From positions 2,356,001-2,420,000 of the forward strand of contig SRSI01000078.1 of NCBI GenBank assembly GCA_005656395.1: a stretch of 64,000 nt of DNA. Reading direction: 5' to 3'. Below the pieces are notes generated by a model. The model did no database searches. It saw nothing but the letters and a program-made list of their open reading frames with translations, and was not told where the DNA came from. The position numbers and the translations under genes were made by a program. Of the stretch, positions 50,647 to 64,000 are shown in pieces; position 1 is the stretch's first letter, and every line of letters starts with the position of its first letter. The DNA is from Strongyloides papillosus. Its lineage: Eukaryota; Nematoda; Chromadorea; Rhabditida; Strongyloididae.

Positions 50647-52512
50647 TCACATTGTAAAATAATTATATACGATATTATAGTAGACTGACCGATTTCTATT
50701 GAATGCTACAGCTGCAGATTTATTTGTTTTTGTTAAATCATTAATATGAAGAACAAGATTTGAATTTTTTGTTATCCAAAATAACTTTTCTGAGACAGTA
50801 CCTGCTGCACAATCAACCCATATTGGTATTAACCACCTATTTTGAGAATTACCATATTTTGGTGTTTGTGAAAGCGTAAATAATTTAGATTGTTCATCAA
50901 AATCGATAAAAACTAATGGATAACTTCCTTGATAAAGCCAACTTTTAAAAAATGGTAGGGCTATTGGATGATGAAGATGAGTTATATGTTTAAGAAGATC
51001 AAAAAAATCTTGACTTTCTACTGATGATAATGCATGCTTTTTAATGAATTTTCTTAATAATTTTTTCATTAAATGTGAACCTATAACATCTTCAAGCATC
51101 ATTAAGACAGCAGGACCTTTAATATATACATGATGTGGTATTTTTTCTGCCCATTTATTATCAATTAACGGTTCTTCACTTGTATCAATTTCAACTCTAA
51201 ATTCATATGGTCTTTTCATTGATATAAAACTTGTTAAAGATTCAGCTATCCATATATCATTCCACCATTTCTATAAAAAAAATATTATTATTAATAAATA
51301 AAATTATATTTATTTAACATACAATTGTAACTAAATTTCCGAAAAATTGATGAGCCATTTCATGTGTCAATGTTTTTGTGAATGTAGCCATACTTCTCGA
51401 ATTATTTTTCTTTGGCCATAATCTTTCAGATACCTGTAATAATCCAAAATTTTCCATTCCATTTAATTGACATGGTACAATTAAAAAATGTTCTTTTGCT
51501 TTAGTATCAGCATTTAAATATTTACTAGTTAAATTTTTAAATTTTATGATCTCACTACAAACATCTTTTGCAACGTCGTACCAAGTTTGATCTTTTGATT
51601 TGGCCAATTTCCAAATGCAAATATCTTTTTCTTTGTAAATTTTTTTGTGACAACAATAACTATCAAATTGTCCAATAGAGACTGTAAAAAGATATGTTGG
51701 AATAGGCGGGGTTGATTTGAAAGTCCAAATTGTTAAATTATTAGAAAACATAAATGGACTTCCATCTGTGTTAGATAATGCAATATACGATGATTTCGCA
51801 AACTCTCCAGTTAACCATAATTGAAGTCTAAAGACACTTTTCCATCTTGGTTCATCAAAACAAGGAAAAAGTTGTCTTGCATATGTCATTTCAAGAAGTG
51901 AATTAACCCAATTTCCATTAACCTATAATTTATTTTTTTAAAATATGTTTTATACTCCTTACGTTATCTTCGTTCTTCATGAAACCTCTTGATTCTTCTG
52001 AATACTTTGTTCTATACCATATTGTTATTTTATATAATTTATTTTTCCTATATTTATGTCCTTTTGGATGGTTAAGAATAACCGTTTGCGTGTTATAGTT
52101 AAATACCGGATCATCAATAACAATAGACTTATTTTTGTTATTTTCGTGAATTGTTACATGTTTGAAGTGAATAAAGTTATTATCACAATGTAACTCCAAA
52201 TAAGATGATGTTTTAAGGCAATAAACATCAATGATAACCTTTAATTTAAGATATAAAAATACATAAAACTTAAAAAACGATTTATCCTACCTGACCAGTA
52301 ATTTCATTAAAATCACTATCTAGGCTTAATTTTACATCATATTTTGACGGATGAAAATGATCATTTAGTTTGTAATGAACATCATATGCTTTTTTGTTTC
52401 CTTTTAATAGATTAAAATTTGTAAAAAAAATTAAAATTATAAGATTAGTTGTTGAAAACTTTTTAATAGAGGCTTTATTGGCAGAAGTTAGCATTTGTTT
52501 AGGTAGTAACAT
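50647..52512 (-). CDS. M1-family zinc aminopeptidase-like protein, short form
   Basis: Exons on the minus strand: 52512-52291, 52238-51963, 51922-51323, 51270-50647; all phase 0; 573 residues. An N-terminal hydrophobic segment (TTNLIILIFFTNFNLL) is a signal anchor or signal peptide. The M1 beta domain (YDVKLSLDSDFNEITGQ), the RQLFPCFDEPRWKSVFRLQL block and the catalytic domain follow. The zinc motif is HEMAH, with Glu 18 residues after the second His (WWNDIWIAESLTSF), so HExxH-x18-E is intact, and the catalytic Tyr is in HHVYIKGPAVLMML. The exopeptidase motif GAMEN reads NGMEN (CQLNGMENFGLL), an altered position for binding the substrate amino group. The chain stops after the small beta domain (AVAFNRNRSVYYNIVYNYFTM), so the large C-terminal helical domain of typical 900-residue M1 enzymes is absent. 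Activity is possible but unproven. Confidence 0.85.
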
Positions 52513-53334
52513 TTACAATTGGGTTACATCAATACACTTGTAATACTTTTATATTACTGAGATCGTTTTTCGTCTATGATTCTTAATAAAATGATGAATA
52601 TTAAAATATATTTTGTGTAAAGAAATTTTTTTATCAGTAATTGTTATTTAATGAATGATGTTTTGAAAATTAAGATAACATATAATAATAAAATTTTAGC
52701 GATTATGAAAGTAAATGAGATTATAGTGAACGGAGGTGTAAATTAGATATTTAATATTGGGTGAATATTTCTTTAAAATATATATGTGCAAAAAAAGTAG
52801 TAAATATAATTTCCAGTAAAATAGAACTTTTTACATAATAATGCTATATATAAAATACTATTTATATTACAATTGTGTTACGAAATGTAATGTTACTAAA
52901 GAGTAATAATGTATTTTGAAAAGATGATATTTAGCACCAGATAATAGTTATCAATCATTTTTCATTTTCTTCTTTATCAATTAATGTTACATTTAGATGT
53001 ATTTATGAGTATCTTTATTATTGTACTATCATTATTATAGTAATTAAAACAGTATAAAAAGATAATTTTATATCACTATTTGGTTATTATATATCTATAA
53101 GCCACTATATAATGATTATGAACTTTTATTCGTTTAAACAAATTGTGTCATCTAAAAAGTCACAAAATCTTACTAACAATTATTAAAATTTCACTGATAA
53201 GTTAAAATTCTTTAAAAACATATTTTCATCATAAAATTTTATTCTATTAGAATTTAAAGATTCTGAAAGATAAAACAAATTTCAAAGTATTGTTTTAAGC
53301 AATAATCAAAAATAACTATATAAAATATTTTTTT
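52513..53334. other. Intergenic (M1 peptidase upstream)
   Basis: AT-rich spacer between two minus-strand genes. No gene or repeat is recognised. Confidence 0.45.
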
Positions 53335-54919
53335 TTAATTTATAACTTTATTAACTTCAAATGAAAATGGAGGAGCTTTAATAATAGCAGCCCATTTACC
53401 TTTAAGTAATGGCATTGGACTTCCTTTTGGTACTTTTATTTCGTATCTTGACAATATATTAGTCATAAACAAAAATATTTCCATCATTGCCATGTTTTCT
53501 CCGATACACCTTCTTGCACCAGCACTAAATGCTAACATTCTATCAACAGCTTCTTTTCTAAATGTCTTTCCATCCTCCATTAGAAATCTTTCAGGTAAAA
53601 ATTTTTCACTATCAACAAATAATGAATCATATTTCATAATATTATATTGTTGAGCAAAGATAATTGTATCTTTAGGTAGCAACTTTCCACTAATTGTAAC
53701 TTCATTTAATGTTTTATGCATAATATTATGTGGAATTGCATTTGAAAATCGTAATACCTCATAAACAACAGCTTCACAATATGGAAGTTTACCCATATCA
53801 TCAACATGAATATCAATATCCTTCCCGATAACTTCATAAATTTCTTTTCTCATTTTATTTTGTTTATCAGTAAATGTACAAAGAATATTCATTGCCCAAT
53901 TCAAGGCTGTTGCTGTTGTTTCCATTCCGGCAACCCACACATCATGAATTACATAGGGCATCTCATCATCATTAACATATTTTCCTTCACTGCCAATTTT
54001 TTCCATATACGCATGTACAAAATTTTTTGGCTCATTGCCTTTAACCCACGTTGATTTAGCTTCAAGAATAACACTACGAATATGTTTGAAAGCAATTTCT
54101 AACTCTTTCCTTCCAACATCATTTATTTTTTTTAATATTTTTATAATTAAAGGACAATCATTAAAAAAATGATATAATATAGCAAAGTTAGTTCTTGCTA
54201 GAGCAAAGATTTTTTCAATCGGTTCAATAATAAATTTTATCTCCCTATCATCACCAAGCGATCTTTTAATACCAAATAATATTTCACTCATTATATTAGC
54301 AAAACATGTTTTAAATATCCATGTAAATTCAATCGACCCTTTCGTTCTTTTATCCTCAATGTAATTTAATGTTTCATGAACATAATCCATAATTCTTGTT
54401 TCCATAATACTTTTTCCCATACCAAAATCACGAAATATTTGTAGACATACTTTTCTTTGTTCTTTCCAATTTTGACCATCAGAAAATACAATACCTCTAC
54501 CAGTTTCTGGATGAGCTAATGATTCTGGATAACGTTTAGCCCTCCCACTAAATGCTATTGAATTTTTAACAAGGCCCTCTTTAAATGATTCATAATCACA
54601 TAATACAACAACAGGATATGGTATAAATATTGTAAAGACAGGACCATATATTTTTTTATAATACTCAAATTTATCAGGCATATATTCAAAGGGTAGCTTA
54701 AAAATTTCTGTATAAATGAAATAACATAAAATATTTTACCTGATGAAAATTGCCAATAAGTGGTAATGGAAATGGGCCTCTTGGGTATTTATAAACATTT
54801 ATATAAAACTTTATTATCCATACTATGATAAGTACAAATATTGTTGTTATTAATAATGATGAAGTAGATAACGTAAGAGGAAAAAGATATTTTGTAGAAA
54901 AAGCAAAACTTGAAAACAT
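53335..54919 (-). CDS. Cytochrome P450 (microsomal, CYP2-clan-like)
   Basis: Haem mono-oxygenase of the ER membrane, acting on lipids or foreign compounds. Exons on the minus strand: 54919-54740 and 54696-53335; 513 residues. The acceptor is taken at 54697 (aaatttttaag|CTACCC) because it restores the frame FHQ|LPFEYMPDKFEYY. The N-terminal anchor TLSTSSLLITTIFVLIIVWI is followed by the Pro-rich hinge YPRGPFPLPLIGNFHQ. Motifs in order: WKEQRKVCLQIF (C-helix), VWVAGMETTATALNWAMNIL (I-helix, GxETT), YEVLRFSNAIPH (ExxR), FLPERFLMEDG (PERF), FSAGARRCIGENMAMMEIFL (haem loop with the ligand Cys). All expected signature residues are present. The nematode subfamily and substrate are not predicted. Confidence 0.95.
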
Positions 54920-55811
54920 TGTCTGTTAAAAATAATGGAACTAACTGTTACTAACGAAAAAACTTTATATATAATCAGTTTTGATATCTCAAGAAAGTGT
55001 CATAAAAATGATAATTGATTTTTTAATTGTTTTTTTTATTATTTATGTTTTTATATAACTTATATGAACATTATTACTAAAATCACATTCAAGTGTGATT
55101 GATTTAATTTATTGGTGTTTTAAATTATAAATTAATTTAAAAAAAAATTCTTTTATATATTCTTGTAAGTGTAGTTCATTGTAAAAAATACCATATAAAA
55201 TAATTAAAAAATTTTTTACCAATGAGAACCTCAAAGAATTATTTAATTTTATAATAATATATAAAATCCTTTAGTTAATAGTAAAATAAATATTAAAAAG
55301 ACGTTTAATTAAATGATAAAAAAAAATTATATTTAAAAGAATAATTCATTTATTGAAACAATATTAATTATATAAATTTCATCAACATTATTTGTTTGTA
55401 AAAAAGTAATGCCAACAGCACAAAAAAAATCATCCGGGATCAATATCATTTTGGTATATAATCATGCGCTAAAAATTAAAGGCTAAATTTGTTTATTTAC
55501 TTTTGATGTTTAAGGATAAATAAAAATCTACACATTGGTAGTTGGCCTTTGGCGAATGATACTACACAAAATGATAATCTGATATCGTAGTAAAATAAAT
55601 ACACTTTCATATGAATGTTGATGTCAAACTAGTACATATAAAATGCTTGTTTGCGAAATTTTGACATAAAACATGAATTTAAAAAAAGCACCATCCGCAT
55701 TAATTTTGTAAAGAAATATAGCTTATTGATAGATCGAGATCATTCTATATGGGGATGAAGCTTAATTTAAATTATATGTTTTTGTCTAACTAAAATAAAA
55801 AAACTACGTAT
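54920..55811. other. Intergenic (P450 upstream)
   Basis: AT-rich spacer. A GC-richer patch at 55415-55560 lacks an open frame. Nothing else is recognised. Confidence 0.4.
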
Positions 55812-59734
<3,923 letters not shown>

Positions 59735-62700
59735 TTAATTTCTATTTATGAATGGTAAAAACCGTTTGATAGAAACTTTGCAATTATTCTTACTTTCCCC
59801 AGTCTCTGGCGTTTGTAGTAAAGCTAACTGCGCTGGTGTTAAAAAACAAATTGAAGATGCAACTGCTATTCCCGATGTACCATGAGGGGTATAATTTGTT
59901 GAACCTGTTGGTAAACGTACAACACAACTAAAAATTCCTGTTTTATAATTGGCACTTGGTTCTATTGATATTGGGGTTGTTGTCTAAAAAAAGGTTTTTT
60001 TTTAAAATTGCATTAATTATTTCAAAAAATAAACAAACTTACATTTTGTGTCCCATTAATTTCTAATTTTACTGAAGCAAATGGTCTCGATGACATCTGT
60101 TCAATCTCATCATATCTTCTTTGATTTTCTCTCCAATCTTGAAATCTTAATTTTATCATCCATAGTAATCCTGCAACAACGAGGAGGACAATAAAACAAG
60201 CTGCAAATATAACAAAAAATAATACCCAATTAATTGGCGGTGATTGAGCAAACGATATTTGAATTTTTATTGGTGTTTTAAAATTGTCAACTTTAACAAG
60301 GAAAGTTGTATTTGTATCTGTACCAAATGCAAATCCTGGTTCACTTGCACTGTATGTTCTCCTAATACCCTTATTATCACATTTATTTTTTAACATAAGT
60401 TGTTTTGTCTTAATTTCCCCATCATTCTCTGTTGATGTTAAATTTAATGATACCTCTGCCCCTGATAACCCATCACATACAATTGTAAATTGAACATCTG
60501 TATCTTTTTTATATGGTACACTAAAGAAATTTATTTGTGTAACATATTTATCCTTAGACTCTTCATTATCTAATTTAAAGGTAAAAATAAAATCAACTGC
60601 TAAATCATAATAACATGGTTTATTATTTTTTGGATCACCATAGTATTTTGGTTCACAACGATCACATCGATCACCTGTAACTCCTTTTGTTGTACAATAA
60701 CAACTACCAGTTCTATGATTACATTTATCAGCTTGTCCATTACATTCACATTGTTGACATGTCCCTCCATTCCTTGCGTCGCCATAAAAACCCGGAGCAC
60801 ACCTTTCACAATGATCTCCAATTGTTTGATTACTACATTCACCACATTTACCTTGTGAAATTGTTGATAATGTCGGAAGATTTGATGATAATGGTAGATG
60901 TTTTTTTATGACAATTGAATTATTTTCACATTTACTATGACCATTACATTGACATTGTGGTGAACCTATATAATACCAGTTATCAATATGACATTCACTT
61001 GAGTTTTGTGGACCAGAAAGGTTACCTGGAATACATTGTCCAAGTCCTGTACCAGAACCATTATCACACCAACCACAATGTGGTCCAGATAATTGACATT
61101 CCTCTGGTGATTTTTGAACTCTACAATCATAGATATCTGATTGACAGACTTGGAAGTTAACAGCCGTCACCCAACCCTGACATTGTCCATATGGGAAACT
61201 TATCATATATGTATCGGTATCAACACACCTCTGAGTCATTGGACACCACATACATTGTGAATTCAAACAACTACTACATGATGTTCTCAGTGCACATGGA
61301 ATAGGACATGTTTGGTTGGTTTGTGATAAGGTAAGTGATGGTAGTGAACTTATAAGATGACTAACACTTAATGGTCTTGAATTATGGGCATGTGACGAAC
61401 GGGAAAAGTCTGAGGAAAGTGTTAATCGATCAATTTGTCTTTGACGTTGCTTTTTAAGTATAATTCTTCCTCTTGATGAGTAAGACATGTTTGTGTTGTA
61501 TCAATCATCATCCAGGAACAATGTGGTAATTGTTTACATGAGTAACAACTTTTTGCAAGTCCACAATATCGTATGTTTAATGAATCAACATCACTACATT
61601 TAACTTCTTCATCTATATCACGTTTCATAACATTTAAACAATTTTCTCCTTTCTTTAAACATTTTTTACTACTACTACACCATGAACAATCTTTTCTGTT
61701 ATTGCAATATTTACAATTTTTATACAAAGAACATTTATTAAATAATTCCGTTCTAATACAATTATCCAACCGCCTATCATCACCCTCAAATTTAATTACA
61801 TCCATAAAATTTTTACTATACGTAACATCATTACGCCTTTTTTTACATTTTCCTTTCTCAAATATACATTTTATACCACTTTTAATATTTGTACATTCGT
61901 TAATATCCTTAATTTTTTTCACATGATGGTGGGGTAAATTTTAATACTTGCGATAACATTTGTCCATTAAAACCGCCTATAATATACATATTATCATTAT
62001 GTTTAACAGCAACATGACCATGCATCTCAGTATTCAGTACATTTTCTCTATCTAAAGTAATTGATAATGGAAACCATTCATTACATGTAACATCATATGA
62101 AAAAATCTTTTTTGATAGACATTGTGATTCTCTTTTTAAACTACTTTCATTATGTGCATTACCACCAACGATAATTAATGTATCATGAAGGAGGACCGAG
62201 GAATGTTTGTAAATAGGTGATTGGGTATGATCTAATTCTATCCAACTATTGTCCGTGGGATCATATTCTAGTAATTGATTACTAATTAAATATGAATATG
62301 AATCATCAATTGGAGCATTGTAGCCACCATAAACAAGAACAATATTTTTTTTATCTGGAAGGTCAAGTAGAGCAGATGAATGACCATATCTTCCCTCAAT
62401 ATTTGGATTGACCTCACTTCTTCTCCATTTCCCTTTGGTAAATGAGTATATTTGTGTCTGGTGGATAAATTCTTCATATGGATTGTAACCAAAAAAGACA
62501 TACATTTCATCACCAATTATATGAGCAGTGTGACCTGCTACAGCTAATGGTAGTGATGAATATGAATCATTATGCGGAGATAATAGATTAAATTCTTTTG
62601 TTATAATGTCAAAACTCCATAATTCATTTGTTATTACCTTTTTATTTAATACTCCACCAAAGATGTATAATTTATTTTTATACAATACCATACTATGATC

Positions 62701-63779
62701 ATATCTATTATCTGGAATTTTACTACTGATTTTTGGTACAGAAAATTGATTTTTTTTAAACATCATACATGACAATATCTTGATTTAGGACACCTGAAAG
62801 ATATGTACCACCATATATCCATATTATATCATCTACAGTTACTGCAGTATGTGATGCTCTACCCTCAAAATAACCATCATAATGTAATTTATCAATAACT
62901 AATTCTGTTATCTCATTTTGACAATATTCACCATGATATTTTTTACCGCAATTGCATTTACCATCTTTACATAAACCTTCATTTAAACATGGACCTCTAC
63001 TACCATTCATATCAATATCGCAATATGGTATTTCACAATATGTACCACGATATCCTTTATCGCATGAACATCGGCTTTTAATGCATTTACCATGATAAGA
63101 ACAATTATTTGAACATGAATCATAATCATATGTTATATTAAAACCACCCATATTAAATGCAACATCACTTGTAAAGTATATTAATGCTGATCCTGAAGAA
63201 GCTATATAATCAATAGGAGATATGGCTCCTGACAATGCACCTATTTGTTTTCCATAAACACCATCACCATCGTAGATATAAACATAATCCCAGGAACATT
63301 CTGTATCAAAAGATTCAATATGAAGGCGCAATGGGGTTGTTGAACCATTATTATTATTTTTTGAATTACTTATAATCCACGTACATTTCATTGATGAGTG
63401 GTAATTATTAGGACCATCAAAGATAAATCCTTTTTGATTATCAGATATGCTATAAAAAATGAATATTATTAATGAAACGAAATTTTATTGTTTTTTACCT
63501 TATTCTACCATAACAATAATCACATTGCGCTCCAGACCATCCGTGTGGGCAAACACAACTACCATTAACACATGTACCATTATTAAAACACGGTTTATCA
63601 CATTGTTTTTGTGTTACAAAATTGCTACTTTTTTGTATTTGAAAACTACATTTAACATTTGTTGTAGAAATTATAATTAGAAAAAAAATAAAAGAAAAAT
63701 AATTTGTTCTTCTAAAATAAATATTTGAGTTATCTTTTCTTATTAATGATATTATTTTATTATTTTTTAAACCATCCAA
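59735..63779 (-). CDS. tag-53: Attractin (TAG-53-like), frame broken at three sites; 5' end unresolved
   Basis: Single-pass membrane protein with a large ectodomain, in signalling and axon guidance. Exons on the minus strand: 63779(or beyond)-63499, 63449-60043, 59983-59735. Domains in order: hydrophobic leader (FSFIFFLIIISTTNVKC), EGF (CDKPCFNNGTCVNGSCVCPH), CUB (YVYIYDGDGVYGKQ), two EGF (CSNNCSYHGKCIKSRCSCDK), Kelch repeats (IIWIYGGTYL, KLYIFGGVLN, VFFGYNPYEE, IVLVYGGYNA, LIIVGGNAHN, MYIIGGFNGQ), PSI repeats (CYSCKQLPHCSW; CALRTSCSSCLNSQCMWC), laminin-type EGF, a membrane segment (WVLFFVIFAACFIVLLVVAG) and the SSRPFASVKLE tail. The attractin C-type lectin domain is not visible. Frame breaks match single-base changes in A/T runs at 62750-62760, 61913-61919 and 61451-61455. 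No in-frame ATG exists before the leader: the first codon at 63779 is TTG, so a 5' exon probably lies upstream. Confidence 0.88.
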
Positions 63780-64000
63780 TGATTCCTTATTCCTTTTATT
63801 TATTGAAGCAATACTATTTTATTCTTTATTATTTTTGAATATATATTTAAAGACATTATATATAAAATAATATTTTTATAGATATACAATTTTAGGTTGA
63901 GAAATGCCAGTGATCATTTCAAATATTAAAAATAAATAGAAATATATAAAAAAAAATACTTTTATTATTTTTTTGTTATTTTTGATGGTATTTGTATGAA
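63780..64000. other. 5' flank of attractin
   Basis: AT-rich. It may include an unplaced first exon or 5' UTR of the attractin gene; no ATG in frame is found before the window ends. Confidence 0.35.

Noticed and set aside
61440..61460. Programmed -1 ribosomal frameshifting in attractin
   Set aside because: No good slippery heptamer (the site reads cttaaaaag) and no clear downstream structure; homopolymer error is simpler.
60284..61926. Plus-strand and other-frame open stretches across attractin
   Set aside because: Shadows of the long Cys-rich attractin exon; they contain no family match.
61875..61955. A 40-base intron (gtatta..attaag) to explain the attractin frame change
   Set aside because: It would remove VLKFTPPSC, whose hydrophobic pattern and Cys spacing match attractin; a one-base error in the A7 run is simpler.
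62718..62770. A 43-base intron (gtatga..aatcag) in the attractin Kelch region
   Set aside because: Phase fits, but it would delete the conserved MYDVKKNQF Kelch strand; judged less likely than an indel, though not excluded.

Overview
This window looks like nuclear DNA of a very AT-rich nematode, most likely a Strongyloides-type (clade IV, Strongyloididae) worm. That placement rests on base composition and gene content only. Introns are mostly 36-60 bases with GT..AG ends and A/T-rich interiors. Many genes have a splice-acceptor-like T-rich..AG within 0-30 bases of the ATG, as expected for spliced-leader trans-splicing or short 5' UTR introns. The gene set is animal: L1-type IgCAM, innexin, Pax6, Shaw potassium channel, peptide-type GPCR, RASGEF1, attractin. 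No rRNA, tRNA, CRISPR or prokaryotic feature was seen.

Layout, left to right. (1) 1-1443 (-): first four Ig domains of an L1CAM-family adhesion protein, cut by the window edge. (2) 3348-5765 (-): EDEM-like GH47 protein of ER-associated degradation. A 630-base intron of this gene holds a small opposite-strand membrane-protein gene (4108-4374, +). (3) 6262-7570 (+): innexin. (4) 8111-12373 (-): Pax6/VAB-3 with paired domain and homeodomain, and introns and upstream DNA with GC-richer islands. (5) 16499-19141 (+): Shaw/Kv3 channel with a TIGFGD selectivity filter. (6) 19389-19681 (+): small predicted secreted amidated-peptide precursor. (7) 19931-20748 (-): secreted Gly-rich protein. (8) 21250-22528 (+): class A GPCR. 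(9) 22961-24660 (-): RASGEF1-type Ras GEF, possibly extended by two exons at 29825-30373 across a 5.2-kb intron. (10) 32497-33406 (+): uncharacterised four-exon gene. (11) 34137-35321 (-): S-adenosylmethionine synthetase.

(12) 35.3-46.8 kb is a gene-poor, transposon-bearing stretch. It has a dead mariner element (38204-39475) with terminal inverted repeats and TA target sites, and a pogo/Tigger-like element (40962-42417) that itself contains a second terminal-inverted-repeat element (about 41207-41772). (13) 46785-48560 (+): adenylate-kinase-like protein with a predicted acylated N-terminus. (14) 48956-49938 (-): Sec62. (15) 50647-52512 (-): short M1-family peptidase. (16) 53335-54919 (-): cytochrome P450. 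(17) 55812-57093 (-): TMEM184-type seven-pass protein. (18) 59735-63779 (-): attractin (CUB, EGF, Kelch, PSI, laminin-EGF, membrane segment).

Functional links are loose, as expected for a eukaryotic region. EDEM and Sec62 both serve the ER. The IgCAM, innexin, Shaw channel, putative neuropeptide, GPCR, Pax6 and attractin are typical of neural genes. I see no convincing new defence-like or operonic system. The points most worth a second look are the nested antisense gene, the putative new amidated peptide, the unusual Shaw filter, the altered M1 peptidase and adenylate-kinase-like proteins, the transposon-in-transposon, and four single-base frame breaks, all at A/T homopolymers, in EDEM and attractin.
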